A DNA stretch of 64,000 nucleotides, taken from contig CABJBA010000011.1 in the NCBI GenBank assembly GCA_902363735.1, positions 124,001 through 188,000 on the forward strand, in the 5' to 3' direction. This DNA comes from Clostridiaceae bacterium (GTDB lineage: Bacteria; Bacillota; Clostridia; Lachnospirales; Lachnospiraceae). Positions 1 through 9,333 of this stretch are shown piece by piece. Made by a program: the position numbers and the translations under genes. The notes below the pieces were generated by a model, which was given only the letters and a program-made list of their open reading frames with translations, had not been told where the DNA came from and searched no databases. Positions within the stretch are counted from its first letter, which is position 1, and every line of letters begins with the position of its first letter.

Positions 1-1140
1 CGGACCAGTTGGACCTATTTCTCCCTCTGGACCGGTGGGGCCGATTTCTCCTTGCGGGCCGGTTGGACCGTTTTCTCCCTCTGGACCGGTGGGGCCGATT
101 TCTCCCTCTGGACCGGTTGGGCCGATTTCTCCTTGCGGGCCGGTTGAACCGATTTCTCCTTGCGGGCCGGTTGGGCCTATTTCTCCTTGTGGGCCGGTTG
201 AACCGATTTCTCCTTGCGGGCCGGTTGAACCGATTTCTCCTTGCGGGCCGGTTGAACCGATTTCTCCTTGCGGGCCGGTTGGACCGACTTCTCCTTGCGG
301 GCCGGTTGGACCGACTTCTCCCTGCAAACCGGTTGGACCTATTTCTCCTTGCGAGCCAGTTGGGCCTATTTCTCCCTGTGGGCCTGTCGGGCCAATTTCT
401 CCCTGCGGGCCTGTCGGGCCTATTTCTCCCTGCGGGCCTGTCGGACCAATTTCTCCCTGGGGACCAGTTGGACCAATTTCTCCCTGCGGGCCTGTCGAAC
501 CTATTTCTCCCTGGGGACCAGTTGGGCCCATTTCTCCCTGTGGGCCTGTCGAACCTATTTCTCCCTGCGGGCCTGTCGGACCAATTTCTCCCAGGGGACC
601 AGTTGGGCCCATTTCTCCCTGTGGGCCTGTCAAACCTATTTCTCCCTGGAGACCAGTTGGACCGTTTTCTCCCTGCGGGCCTGTCGAACCTATTTCTCCC
701 CGGGGACCAGTTGGGCCCATTTCTCCCTGTGGGCCGGTCGAACCTATTTCTCCCTGGAGACCAGTTGGACCGTTTTCTCCCTGCGGGCCTGTCGGGCCGG
801 TTTCTCCTTGCAAACCAATTGCACCCGTCGGACCTACTCCGCCTTGGGGGCCAGTTGGCCCTATTTCGCCTTGGGAACCAGTTGGCCCTATTTCGCCTTG
901 GGAACCAGTTGGCCCCATCTCTCCTTGGGGACCAGTTGGACCGATTTCTCCCTGTGGGCCGGTCGGACCGATTTCTCCCTGCGGGCCGGTTGGACCGGTT
1001 TCTCCTTGTGGGCCGGTTGGACCGATTTCTCCTTGGGAGCCGGTTGGGCCGATTTCTCCTTGGGAACCAGTTGGGCCGATCTCTCCCTGTGGGCCGGTTG
1101 GACCGATTTCTCCTTGGGGACCAGTCGGACCGGTTGGGCC
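1..1140 (-). repeat. Tandem 27-bp collagen-coding repeat array
   Basis: About 42 imperfect copies of a 27-bp unit, each encoding nine residues of Gly-X-Y (consensus GPTGPQGEI on the minus strand). Copies near 1-300 are homogenised differently from those near 380-780 (GST/GPT alternation) and 860-1130, which suggests block duplication. Because the unit is a multiple of three, gain or loss keeps the frame. Confidence 0.85.
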
Positions 1141-1566
1141 AGTATCTCCTGACGGATTAGAGTCTTCTATCTTGACAATTGCAGAGCCTGGGGTAACAGT
1201 AATATCAAGTGTATTGGACTCAAAAACAAGAGATTCTCCAAGTGTCATAGCAGCTGAACCAGTGGGACCAATAACATTAAATAAAATGGTTTCAGGATCT
1301 ATACTTCCAGCAGGACCGGTATCACCCTGTGGTCCGGTTGCCCCTACATTACCCTGTGGTCCGGTTGGGCCGGACACACCAGCGGGGCCTTGCACACCAG
1401 CAGGACCCGCTTCTCCTTGGGAGCCGGCTGGGCCGGGAACGCCAGGAGAGCCCTGCACACCGGCTGGACCAGGAACACCCTGTGGCCCAGTTGGCCCTAC
1501 ACAGCACCTGCATGGCTTATTACATGATGAAGAACCACATGAATCAGATGTTCTATATATACTCAT
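1..1566 (-). CDS. Collagen-like Gly-X-Y repeat protein, partial (C-terminus off left edge)
   Basis: Minus-strand frame open from an ATG at 1566 to the left edge (522 codons, no stop). The N-terminus is short and cysteine-rich (C10, C15, C19, C21, C22), followed by Gly-X-Y triplets (about 24-88), a non-collagen insert (about 89-140, rich in Val/Ile/Ser), then an uninterrupted Gly-X-Y tract of about 127 triplets built from a 9-residue unit GPTGPQGEI with variants GST, GEM, GPL. The ATG follows AAGGGA at a normal distance. Bacterial collagen-like proteins of this architecture are usually spore-surface (BclA-like exosporium) or surface filaments; the Cys-rich head may anchor it. The C-terminal domain, which would decide the family, is outside the window. 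The repeat leaves several frames open on the other strand, which are not genes. Confidence 0.85.
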   Translation of the reverse strand, partial: MSIYRTSDSCGSSSCNKPCRCCVGPTGPQGVPGPAGVQGSPGVPGPAGSQGEAGPAGVQGPAGVSGPTGPQGNVGATGPQGDTGPAGSIDPETILFNVIGPTGSAAMTLGESLVFESNTLDITVTPGSAIVKIEDSNPSGDTGPTGPTGPQGEIGPTGPQGEIGPTGSQGEIGPTGSQGEIGPTGPQGETGPTGPQGEIGPTGPQGEIGPTGPQGEMGPTGSQGEIGPTGSQGEIGPTGPQGGVGPTGAIGLQGETGPTGPQGENGPTGLQGEIGSTGPQGEMGPTGPRGEIGSTGPQGENGPTGLQGEIGLTGPQGEMGPTGPLGEIGPTGPQGEIGSTGPQGEMGPTGPQGEIGSTGPQGEIGPTGPQGEIGPTGPQGEIGPTGPQGEIGPTGPQGEIGPTGSQGEIGPTGLQGEVGPTGPQGEVGPTGPQGEIGSTGPQGEIGSTGPQGEIGSTGPQGEIGPTGPQGEIGSTGPQGEIGPTGPEGEIGPTGPEGENGPTGPQGEIGPTGPEGEIGPTGP

Positions 1567-2270
1567 TTCAAATCATCCCTTAACAATATTTTTAAATTGA
1601 CTTGTTATTAAATAATAATATCAGTCACTTTCATAATATGGGATAACTTAACAAGAGGTTCAATTAAGGCTGCAATATACATGAAAGACACTCTGCATCG
1701 AAAATCAAATCTGAATATTCCAGGTAAAATAAACTTCCTGGTGAAATAAATAAAATAGTGTTGGATAATAATTGGTTGAGTACAATTTAGCTCAAACATT
1801 AATTAGTCCATAATCTGTGATTTCCCTATCTCATCTGGTATTTCCTATGTTTCATTTGCTCATATTAATCTTTCCCATAGCCACCATTTCTTAGGTTTGA
1901 TATGTCTTATCTTTAACAATCACCCTTAACTTTCCTTGATTTCCCCTTAAACCAAGCCTATTTTCTATCATAATAATTAATGGTTTTTGACATGAAAAAA
2001 TCTCTGCCTGTAATATACACATCGGCTCAGCTTATATATCGAATATGATTGTTCTTTATATATAAAAGTCGCATCTTTATCCGTTTTGGAATACTGTCGG
2101 GAAGAAACGTCAGAATAATTTCTGCAATCAGTTATTTTGACTCTTCCATTATTTTATTTTCATTTTTAAATTCTATCTTCTCTTATTCAATTATGTTACT
2201 TATCTATTTAATTATATTAATTTTATGAGCTTTTCGGAATCTGAATTTTGGTGTGAAAAGACCAAAAGAA
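1567..2270. other. AT-rich intergenic stretch without a recognisable gene
   Basis: About 700 bases between the start of the collagen-like gene and the terminator of the sugar operon. Only short frames occur (a 63-codon minus frame at 1608-1799 lacks a convincing ribosome site and family). Apart from the possible sporulation promoter next to 1640 I see no RNA gene or repeat. Confidence 0.6.
1633..1660 (-). promoter_or_regulatory. Possible sigma-K/sigma-E type sporulation promoter for the collagen-like gene
   Basis: On the minus strand AACC (1657-1660) is followed after 16 bases by CATATTAT (1633-1640), close to the mother-cell pattern AC-N16-CATAnnnT. It would start transcription about 60 bases before the ATG at 1566. 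No good sigma-A pair stands out at this place. The match is short and AT-rich, so it is only suggestive. Confidence 0.35.
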
Positions 2271-2311
2271 GACTGATGCTCAACTAACATAAAATTAGTT
2301 GAGCATCAGTC
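2271..2311 (-). terminator. Rho-independent terminator of the sugar/phosphoesterase operon
   Basis: A perfect 17-bp inverted repeat (arms 2271-2287 and 2295-2311, 7-base loop) lies 15 bases after the stop of the GH13 gene and is followed on the minus strand by a T-rich run. Confidence 0.85.
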
Positions 2312-2326
2312 CCTATTATACATTTC

Positions 2327-4036
2327 TCAATGGAATTCAAAATAAACATTTCCTTTTTCATCTGTCCCTGTCATCTCGTATTCACAATTCCGCAAATCAG
2401 CTTTTAATCTGGCTTCATACCCATTATTTTTCCATACAATCTCCAGACTTGGTCCATTACTGCGTATTTCCATTTCTGAATCAAAGCCAAAAGCTGGATA
2501 GCTGTTTCTAAACCGAAGCATTTTAATCTGCTTTTTCACCACATCAAGTTCCAGCATCTCTTCCATCTGGGGTACAGACAGATTGGTACGGTTCACTTCC
2601 TTATGCCCGGATGCACCGGACCTTTTTACAGCTTCATAATCATTTTTACCGGCAAAAAGATCCAGATACCATATCTGGGGCTTTCCGGGCATAAACAACT
2701 GTAATGCTCTTGCAAACAGCATCTTTTTATCGTCCTCCCCAAGAGCACTGTAATAAGTTGCATTGACCTGATAATAGACATTTTTCTGTCCATGGAGATT
2801 TTTAACAAAACCACCTCGGCTTACAACGGCCTCAATTAACTTATTAATCTCCTCATCAGGAATCATACCCTTTAAGTCTAAAAGAGGAATCCCGTCGTGA
2901 CAGCCCAGCATATTTACTACTTTGATTTTCTTTTCCCGCAGTTCATTTGCCCATCGTACCAGATATTCCCCGCTTCCGCTCTCCAGAGCATGAATAATGA
3001 GGCCCGGAAGAAAAAAGTCATAGGTCATATATCCTTTTTCAGACAACAATTCAAATGTTCTTTCGCCGTAGCTGGAGTGTATTTCCGGCAGAAGCTGTAC
3101 CTGATACTGGTCCGCTAAATCCTGTACCTTTTTCAGTAAATCCCAGGTTCCCGGATCGTTCAAAAAATTTTTCGCCCCCGGAACCTTGGGAGCATATGCA
3201 AATGCATCCAGCCGTACAATTTTAGCGCCGTATTGGGAAAGGGTCTTTAAGGTGCTGTCATAATACTCCCAAACCAGAGGAGACTGAATGTTCAAGTCCA
3301 TCTGTCCAAGGTATTTCCTCCTTGATTCCAGCAGCTCCACCAGGTCAGTCTTATAGCTTTCGTATTTTTCCAGCTGAATTTCAGAGGGTTTCTTTCCCTC
3401 TTTCAGTGCCTTGTTTACCATTTCAGCCAATTGCTCTGCCGATGAGTACTGGATCTCCATTTCCTGAATCAAGTCCCAGGCATCCACCTCTTTGTACCGG
3501 ACTTCCTGATAAAAAGTATTCCAGTAAGGCACATTTTTCCCGCCAGGCAAGCGCACCATCAGAATGGGCAGGCCTGGCTTTCGGAAAAACATGTCCTTTA
3601 TAAGCGCATTATCTGGCTGAATATAGCCTTCTTCAGTCATGGATCCGTGGCCTTCCCAGAACTTATTCCAGTCAATAAAGAAATCTTTGTACCTTGATTT
3701 TTCCCCATGTTTTAAAATATCCTGAAAGGGCTTTGACAGCACAGATGAATGGTTTAAGATAAAATCCAGCTTTAAATCAATATCCAAGTCCTTTAAGTCC
3801 TCAATATCCTTTCTGTCTGCCAGAAGCTCATTTAACCCATAATCAATCACGGAAAAACCCCGGTCCAAGTCAGTGTTAAAAATGCTGGGCAGAATGTAAA
3901 AGGTGCTGAATACCTCTTCCATTTCCGGTTTCTTTAAAAAGTCAGCAATATGGGACAAGGTACCACCCATACTGTCGGGATAAGCATTGAGCATTACCCC
4001 GTTGTCAATAGAACTCCCGGCTTTCTTACTGATCAT
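2327..4036 (-). CDS. GH13_18 family sucrose-phosphorylase-like glycoside phosphorylase
   Basis: 569 residues. GH13 (beta/alpha)8 enzyme of the sucrose phosphorylase type: region I DFILNH (91-96), nucleophile D277 in RLDAFAYA, acid/base E318 in LLPEIH, and D381 in GCHDGI, where sucrose phosphorylases have DTHDGI; the later NIH-type and KEVNRTN segments also match that family. Members phosphorolyse alpha-glucosides such as sucrose, sucrose 6'-phosphate, glucosylglycerol or glucosylglycerate to glucose 1-phosphate; the acceptor cannot be read from sequence. A helical insert (about 198-243) enlarges domain B. The ATG at 4036 has GGAGAG just upstream and overlaps the kinase gene by 11 bases; longer in-frame reading only translates the kinase gene out of frame. 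Last gene of the operon. Cytoplasmic, no signal peptide. Confidence 0.85.
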   Translation of the reverse strand: MISKKAGSSIDNGVMLNAYPDSMGGTLSHIADFLKKPEMEEVFSTFYILPSIFNTDLDRGFSVIDYGLNELLADRKDIEDLKDLDIDLKLDFILNHSSVLSKPFQDILKHGEKSRYKDFFIDWNKFWEGHGSMTEEGYIQPDNALIKDMFFRKPGLPILMVRLPGGKNVPYWNTFYQEVRYKEVDAWDLIQEMEIQYSSAEQLAEMVNKALKEGKKPSEIQLEKYESYKTDLVELLESRRKYLGQMDLNIQSPLVWEYYDSTLKTLSQYGAKIVRLDAFAYAPKVPGAKNFLNDPGTWDLLKKVQDLADQYQVQLLPEIHSSYGERTFELLSEKGYMTYDFFLPGLIIHALESGSGEYLVRWANELREKKIKVVNMLGCHDGIPLLDLKGMIPDEEINKLIEAVVSRGGFVKNLHGQKNVYYQVNATYYSALGEDDKKMLFARALQLFMPGKPQIWYLDLFAGKNDYEAVKRSGASGHKEVNRTNLSVPQMEEMLELDVVKKQIKMLRFRNSYPAFGFDSEMEIRSNGPSLEIVWKNNGYEARLKADLRNCEYEMTGTDEKGNVYFEFH

Positions 4037-5000
4037 GGCTCTCTCCTTTGCGTTCTTCCATGTGTCTGTAAAACTGCTCATAAGACAGTAATTCCCCGTT
4101 TTTGGAAAGAATGATTGCTGCCTTGGGGGCCTGGGCCTCCAGCATAGCCTGTTCCAATTCCAGGACCATAGTGGTAAATGGGTTGTCTGTTGCACCATCC
4201 CGGTTTCTGGCTCTGCGGTGAGCCAAGGTCTCCTCAGGTGTGCTGTTCAGCAGAATGGGAATATCTACGCCTTTATAATTGCTGCTGTTTCCATGAGTCC
4301 ATTCAATGATTAAAATATTGATGTTGGAAAAGTCCACCTTACTGTACCAAAGATCCGCGTCCTCTCTTCCCATGCGTTTTAACCATATTTCTTGTTCTCC
4401 ATTTTTAAATTGGGTCAAAATCTCCTCTAACTCATCAAAAGCAATTTCCCTGGCAGTCCCAAGGTAATTTCTCAGCCCTTCCTTTCCTCCTGACAAATAG
4501 GATTCATACCAGGGATATTCCTTAACATGAACTGGATTGGCATCATCATCTTCTTTTTGAAACTGACGAATAATCTGAAATTTCTCTTTGCTAAATGTAT
4601 CTGTCCTGACCATAGATTTCAGGGCGGATTCCCGGAATATATGAAGACGTTCTGCATCATTATACTTTGGAATTCTGCGAGGATAATTGTCTCCGGAAAG
4701 GGTATAACTTCCAATGCCAAGCTGATTAAAATAGTAAGACAGCAAGGAAGCGATCTCTGATTTACCCACGCCTGAGCCTCCGCATACGGTCAAAACTACC
4801 TTTTTTGTTTCCCGTTTTTTTAAAGTCTCTGACAGCGTTGATAACAGCTCCGGAAAAATGGTATTTGCCTTGTTAATATGTACTTCCCCGATTTCAACCT
4901 TATCCCCAGGCATATCCCCGTGAGGAATGTCCAACCGTATTTCAGGCCCTTTCCAATTACTGCTTTTTACAACAGCTTCAACCACTTGCTTCAATTCCAT
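4026..5000 (-). CDS. P-loop kinase of the uridine kinase/phosphoribulokinase fold
   Basis: 324 residues. Walker A GGSGVGKSE (74-82) followed by SGDNYPRR (102-109), the arrangement of uridine kinase-like NTPases where the second motif contacts the phosphate acceptor; a later LLIIEWTHG segment is a likely Walker B strand. An N-terminal extension of about 60 residues precedes the P-loop. The substrate is unknown; in this operon it probably phosphorylates the sugar, polyol or nucleoside released by the neighbouring hydrolases or phosphorylase (inference). Translationally coupled to the GH13 gene. Confidence 0.7.
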   Translation of the reverse strand: MELKQVVEAVVKSSNWKGPEIRLDIPHGDMPGDKVEIGEVHINKANTIFPELLSTLSETLKKRETKKVVLTVCGGSGVGKSEIASLLSYYFNQLGIGSYTLSGDNYPRRIPKYNDAERLHIFRESALKSMVRTDTFSKEKFQIIRQFQKEDDDANPVHVKEYPWYESYLSGGKEGLRNYLGTAREIAFDELEEILTQFKNGEQEIWLKRMGREDADLWYSKVDFSNINILIIEWTHGNSSNYKGVDIPILLNSTPEETLAHRRARNRDGATDNPFTTMVLELEQAMLEAQAPKAAIILSKNGELLSYEQFYRHMEERKGESHDQ

Positions 5001-5036
5001 TTTTTAAAGCCTCTCTTTCCTTTTAAACCTAATCTT

Positions 5037-5738
5037 TTACCACTCAAAATCACAGGGTTGCACGAACTTTTCATTGAGGCGGGACAGCTCTTTTTGAGTA
5101 ATGCCGCATTCCTGCAAAAAGCCTGCAACAGACCCCCATTTCTCCACAATTTCATCATACAGCTTCTGCATATTGCTGCCGTGAGATCCTGATATATCCT
5201 CCGTAAAGCTTCTGATATAGTGGTGACTCATTTCATAATCTGCTATAATGTCCTCCCGGCTCACTCCTACAGTTCCCAAAAGCAGCATGGCTAAAATTCC
5301 GGTTCTGTCTTTTCCTGCCGCACAGTGAAACAGAGCGGGTGCCTCAGCATGGATCATGGCCTGAACCGAATCCTTTATCTCAGCTCTGGAGCTGCCGATA
5401 ATCTGGCGGTACATATTAATTAGAGTCTTTGTATCCTCTTCCTTATCATTGACATCAAGGTCCTCCACTGGTATGGTTCCCAGCAAAGAAATCCCCAGCC
5501 ATTCAGCACCTTTGACCGGAACATCCGGCTTTTCTTTCTGTTCCCCAGGATAACGAAGGTCCAGAATCCGGGAAATTCCTATCCGCTCCATGACAGCCAC
5601 ATCCTCCGGCTTTGCCTTATGAAGGCTGGTGCTGCGGAAAAACACTCCCCACTTTGTCATACCGCCTTTACACGAATATCCTCCCAGGTCTCTGAAATTG
5701 GCAATTCCCTTCATTGGATAACGACGATAAGTCATCAT
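5037..5738 (-). CDS. Protein tyrosine/serine phosphatase family protein (Y_phosphatase3 type)
   Basis: 233 residues. Contains the conserved entry NFRDLGGY (14-21) and the Cys-phosphatase loop HCAAGKDRTG (138-147) with nucleophile C139 and R145. This family covers protein tyrosine phosphatases and lipid or small-molecule phosphomonoesterases (MptpB/LipA type). Placed inside a sugar uptake operon it is more likely a small-molecule phosphatase than a signalling enzyme, which is inference. ATG at 5738 has GAGGAAA eight bases upstream; a second ATG at 5735 is less well spaced. 36 bases separate it from the kinase gene. Confidence 0.8.
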   Translation of the reverse strand: MMTYRRYPMKGIANFRDLGGYSCKGGMTKWGVFFRSTSLHKAKPEDVAVMERIGISRILDLRYPGEQKEKPDVPVKGAEWLGISLLGTIPVEDLDVNDKEEDTKTLINMYRQIIGSSRAEIKDSVQAMIHAEAPALFHCAAGKDRTGILAMLLLGTVGVSREDIIADYEMSHHYIRSFTEDISGSHGSNMQKLYDEIVEKWGSVAGFLQECGITQKELSRLNEKFVQPCDFEW

Positions 5739-5755
5739 ATCTATTTCCTCTTTTC

Positions 5756-6532
5756 TTAATATTGTGATTCATCTCCCACCGGAAGCGGATCTCTTGTAGT
5801 TTTTGCATCTCCGAAAAAGAAGAAGAAATCCTGAAGCTCTGTTTCCATCATCCCATGAATCCTGTTCAGCTCACTTGCCTCTTTTAATAGCTGGCTTTGG
5901 TCATAGGGAACACGGCACAGGTGGATTTCTCCGTTTTCAATCACCATGTAGTGTGCAGTCTTTTCCGGATCATCAGGCCTTCGGTAAGAAACGCTTCCCG
6001 GATTAAGCCACAGCATATTCTGATCCAGAACGTGAATGCACGGACGGTGGGTATGACCAAATATTATGCGTCTTTTTTTACTTTCCCCGTATTTCTGCCC
6101 GGCGTGTTCTTTCCAGAATTCCTCAAACTGATACCGGCTGTCAATGTATCCGTAGGCATCGTCATACTGGTGCTGCATCATATATACATAACCATCAGCC
6201 TCAAAGGTCTGACGGATGGGAAGTTGCTCCAGAAAACTGATTCTATCTTCTTCAAGCCTTCGGCAGTTGTGATGAACCCATTTATACTTTTCAGGAACTA
6301 TATTTTCAAAATCTCCCTGTCTCCAGATGTTTGCCGTATGGCGGTCATGATTTCCCTGAACCACCACCCTGGGAGTGCACTTCCGGATGCGGTCCACCAC
6401 CTGGCAGGGAGCTGTTCCATAATCCACCAGGTCTCCTGCACAGCATAGCAAATCAACATCCTGTTCCGTTTCCAGCACCTTTTCCAGAGCCCATATATTG
6501 CTGTGTATATCAGATATCACCAATAGCTTCAT
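5756..6532 (-). CDS. Calcineurin-like metallophosphoesterase
   Basis: 258 residues, complete two-metal phosphoesterase signature: DIH (8-10), GDLVD (33-37), GNHD (60-63), and a C-terminal FGHTHRP. The fold resembles the YfcE/MJ0936 group of soluble phosphodiesterases and phosphatases. No signal peptide, so cytoplasmic. Third phosphoester-cleaving enzyme of the operon. The ribosome site is weak (AAAGG). Confidence 0.8.
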   Translation of the reverse strand: MKLLVISDIHSNIWALEKVLETEQDVDLLCCAGDLVDYGTAPCQVVDRIRKCTPRVVVQGNHDRHTANIWRQGDFENIVPEKYKWVHHNCRRLEEDRISFLEQLPIRQTFEADGYVYMMQHQYDDAYGYIDSRYQFEEFWKEHAGQKYGESKKRRIIFGHTHRPCIHVLDQNMLWLNPGSVSYRRPDDPEKTAHYMVIENGEIHLCRVPYDQSQLLKEASELNRIHGMMETELQDFFFFFGDAKTTRDPLPVGDESQY

Positions 6533-6649
6533 ACATATATACCTTTTCCGCTCTTTTTAGAGAACAGGATACCTTTCTTCTAAATTGTTTTATCGGAAAA
6601 TTCTTTTTTTAAAATAGAAAGGAAGGAAATATGCCTTCAGCCTCCTCTC

Positions 6650-7495
6650 TCAGCCTATGTTAACAATCATACCGTCATAGGACACGGTAAAGCCCTCTGG
6701 TCCCATCAGCGACTGAAGGTCGTCGTGGATGATTCCGCTCATATGGGATAAATGGTTTAAATAATACCGGGTTTCTGAACCTGTACACCCCATTTGCTCC
6801 AGCCGTCTCTTAAGCTCTAAATTTTCTCTGATTCCCATATGCCCGTCTCCAGGCAAGGTACCTCTTGCACAGTCCATGCTGACTAAATCAAAAACCAGAC
6901 CAAGATCTCCGATCATCTGAAGGGTTTCTTCGGAAAGTGTTCCAGTATCATTGGCATAAAGCAGACTGGCGGTTCCGTCGGTCACCGCATAAATATAGCA
7001 GAGTTCATCATTTTTATGATTTGCTTTTAAAGGGCACAGCTTTAAGTTTCCGGCCTGAAACCATTCCCCTGGTTTCACATTTTCAAACCGGATTCTGGCA
7101 TTATTGGAATAAGGTTCTTCCTCCAAAGCCTTGTCAACTGCCGCCTTTACAAAACTGCTTCCATAAACGGATAGATAATTATCCTCTTCTTTTCTATCAG
7201 GCAGCTTGGTGGCCCCATCTTTTGCCCTTAACCCCAGGAAAAAGGAGTCAAAATGATCCTTATGAGTATGGGTTACAACCAGATCCTGAATCTCAGAAAG
7301 CTCCAACCCCAGCTTCAGGGACTGGACATACAGATCCGGAGACAGATCTATAAGGACATGACCATCAATCATTGCGCAGCTTCTGGTTTTTAAATTATGT
7401 CCTCCAGCCTTTCTTGCCCACCGGCAGGCATCACACTGGCAAAACATTCCCGGAAATCCTTCTGCTGCTCCGGTACCAATATACTGAAGCTTCAT
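6650..7495 (-). CDS. PhnP-like metallo-beta-lactamase-fold phosphodiesterase
   Basis: 281 residues. MBL-fold hydrolase with THTHKDH (75-81) as metal-binding signature and an N-terminal Cys cluster C19-x-C21-x2-C24 as in PhnP, where cysteines bind a structural zinc. PhnP cleaves cyclic phosphodiesters such as 5-phosphoribosyl 1,2-cyclic phosphate. There are no C-P lyase genes here, so the likely job is cleavage of a phosphodiester-bearing sugar brought in by the adjacent transporter (inference). Good ribosome site AGGAGGG. Starts 9 bases after the permease stop, so it is translated from the transporter mRNA. Confidence 0.75.
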   Translation of the reverse strand: MKLQYIGTGAAEGFPGMFCQCDACRWARKAGGHNLKTRSCAMIDGHVLIDLSPDLYVQSLKLGLELSEIQDLVVTHTHKDHFDSFFLGLRAKDGATKLPDRKEEDNYLSVYGSSFVKAAVDKALEEEPYSNNARIRFENVKPGEWFQAGNLKLCPLKANHKNDELCYIYAVTDGTASLLYANDTGTLSEETLQMIGDLGLVFDLVSMDCARGTLPGDGHMGIRENLELKRRLEQMGCTGSETRYYLNHLSHMSGIIHDDLQSLMGPEGFTVSYDGMIVNIG

Positions 7496-7504
7496 AAAAC
7501 CCTC

Positions 7505-8359
7505 CTAACCCTTAATTCCTGACATGGTCAGAGACTGGATAAACTGTTTCTGGAACATGAGGAAAATAATGAACACTGGAATTGTCATTAAGGTAGCAAA
7601 TGCAAAAATCTGTCCCCAGAATATGTATACATCCGTTGAAAGAGCCCGCAGAGCCAATGGCAGCGTCCTGTATGTCTCATCTCTGGTAACCAGAGTGGGC
7701 CACAGCAGATCGCCCCAGGAACGGATAAATGCCATAATAGTCACAGTGGCACAGATGGGCTTTGACAGAGGCAGCATGATCCGCCAGAATATTCCCCCGT
7801 AGGACTCTCCATCCACAATGGCTGCTTCCATAAGTTCTTTTGGCATTCCTTTAAAATGATTGTAGTACAGGAAAATATACATTGGATAACCAACCGTGGG
7901 CAAAGCCAGTCCTGCAAAGCTGTTGAGCATCCGGAATTCATTGGCTATCATAAAGCGGTTAATAATAACGGCCTCAGTAGGAATAATGGACAATGCGATA
8001 ATCAGGGAAATCATCAGGTTTTTTCCTTTAAAGTCCAGAAGTCCCAGGGCATATCCGATCATGGCATTTACAATGACCACCAGAGATACGTTTATGACCG
8101 CCACTACCGCAGAGTTCTTAAAGAACTTCATAAAATTCACACGCTGAATCACCAGCGTGAAGTTGTCAAAGGTCAGAGTACCCACTGGGAGAAATGCCTT
8201 AAAGGTAGACATATCCGCTACAATCTGGGAGTCTGTTTTTAAGGAGGAAACCGTCATATAGACAATAGGGGCTATAAATATAAATCCCACCAGGATATAC
8301 GTTGCGTACATCAGCAGCAGATACATGATTTTCTTTTGTTTTGACATGGCTGTTCTCAT
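7505..8359 (-). CDS. Carbohydrate ABC transporter permease, MalG/CUT1 type
   Basis: 284 residues with six predicted membrane helices and the EAA loop (EAAIVDGES...IMLPLSKP), which docks on the ATPase. Its start overlaps the stop of the partner permease (TGATG) and has GGGAGGG upstream. No ATPase gene is in the operon, as is common for Clostridia that share one MsmX-type ATPase among several CUT1 systems. Confidence 0.9.
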   Translation of the reverse strand: MRTAMSKQKKIMYLLLMYATYILVGFIFIAPIVYMTVSSLKTDSQIVADMSTFKAFLPVGTLTFDNFTLVIQRVNFMKFFKNSAVVAVINVSLVVIVNAMIGYALGLLDFKGKNLMISLIIALSIIPTEAVIINRFMIANEFRMLNSFAGLALPTVGYPMYIFLYYNHFKGMPKELMEAAIVDGESYGGIFWRIMLPLSKPICATVTIMAFIRSWGDLLWPTLVTRDETYRTLPLALRALSTDVYIFWGQIFAFATLMTIPVFIIFLMFQKQFIQSLTMSGIKG

Positions 8360-9270
8360 CAGTTATCCCTCCCTAACGCTTTATTTTGAATCAAGGATAT
8401 TGTCAGAACGATCAGGAAGAACACAACTGCAATGGCAGAAGAATAGCCAAGCTGATTGTTCACAAATCCGGATTTATAAAGCAGGTAGATAACGGAAGTG
8501 GTAGATCCCTTGGGGCCACCGTTCGTCAGTACATATACCTGGGTAAATAATTTCAAGGTGTTGATGGTAGTTGAAATCAAAACGTATACCAGAGTGTTTT
8601 TCAGCATAGGAACCGTAATGTACCAAAACCGCTGGGATGCATTGCAGCCATCCATTCGCCCGGCTTCATATAAGTCCTCTGAAATAAACTGAAGTCCGCC
8701 TAAGATAATCAGCATTTCCATTCCAAGAGACTGCCAGATATACATCACCGCAATACAAAACAGTGCCCACCTGGAATCCTGAAGCCAGGCCTGTGGCTGC
8801 ATTCCAAACGCTCTGAGAGCGGAGTTCATCAGTCCATCAGGTCCGGGAGAGAAAATAAAGGACCACACAATAGCCACAACAGTCATGGTAATAATCTGGG
8901 GGCTGAAATAAATGGTACGAAATATCTTTACTCCCTTTAAGGAGTTATTTACCAGAACCGCCAGCATAATTCCTAAAATCACAATCACCGGAACTACCAG
9001 CAAAGCATAAACCGCTGTATTGAGAAATGCCTGCTGCGCGGCACCATTTGTCGCCAGCTTAATAAAGTTTTTCAGGCCCACGAATTCAACGGCCTTTCCC
9101 GCCTTCTGCACCAGCATCCTATTTGTGAATGAATAAACAATAGACATGCAAAAAGGCAATATAATAAACAGTGTAATGGGGATCAATGCGGGCGCACAGA
9201 ACAGCCATGCTGTCCGCGTCTGGCCGTCCCGGATTCCCCGTCTGGCTCCTGTTTTTAACTGTCCTTTCAT
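8359..9270 (-). CDS. Carbohydrate ABC transporter permease, MalF/UgpA type
   Basis: 304 residues, about six membrane helices, EAA loop EAGRMDGCNA...ITVPMLKN. The upstream ATG at 9288 lies inside the ribosome site region; AGGAGG sits seven bases before the ATG at 9270, which fixes the start there. Pairs with the following permease. The gene is preceded by a strong hairpin that probably sets its expression below that of the binding protein. Confidence 0.9.
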   Translation of the reverse strand: MKGQLKTGARRGIRDGQTRTAWLFCAPALIPITLFIILPFCMSIVYSFTNRMLVQKAGKAVEFVGLKNFIKLATNGAAQQAFLNTAVYALLVVPVIVILGIMLAVLVNNSLKGVKIFRTIYFSPQIITMTVVAIVWSFIFSPGPDGLMNSALRAFGMQPQAWLQDSRWALFCIAVMYIWQSLGMEMLIILGGLQFISEDLYEAGRMDGCNASQRFWYITVPMLKNTLVYVLISTTINTLKLFTQVYVLTNGGPKGSTTSVIYLLYKSGFVNNQLGYSSAIAVVFFLIVLTISLIQNKALGRDN

Positions 9271-9333
9271 CTTTTTTCCTCCTATCATGAAGCCTGTAAA
9301 TGACGGCCTCTGACCGCCTCCTTTAATAAACCG

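Noticed and set aside
1..1140. CRISPR-like short tandem repeats
   Set aside because: Units are contiguous 27-bp coding repeats without unique spacers.
9..1600. Plus-strand open frames of 383, 521 and 294 codons
   Set aside because: They are shadows of the minus-strand Gly-X-Y repeat; their periodic [13 protein letters not shown] or [12 protein letters not shown] words do not form real domains, while the minus frame gives perfect glycine at every third position.
1608..1799. 63-codon minus-strand frame
   Set aside because: AT-rich, no ribosome site, no recognisable protein, overlaps the likely promoter of the collagen-like gene.
7505..9270. Missing ATPase gene as a sign of a broken transporter
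   Set aside because: CUT1 operons in this group normally lack their own ATPase and share an MsmX-like one.
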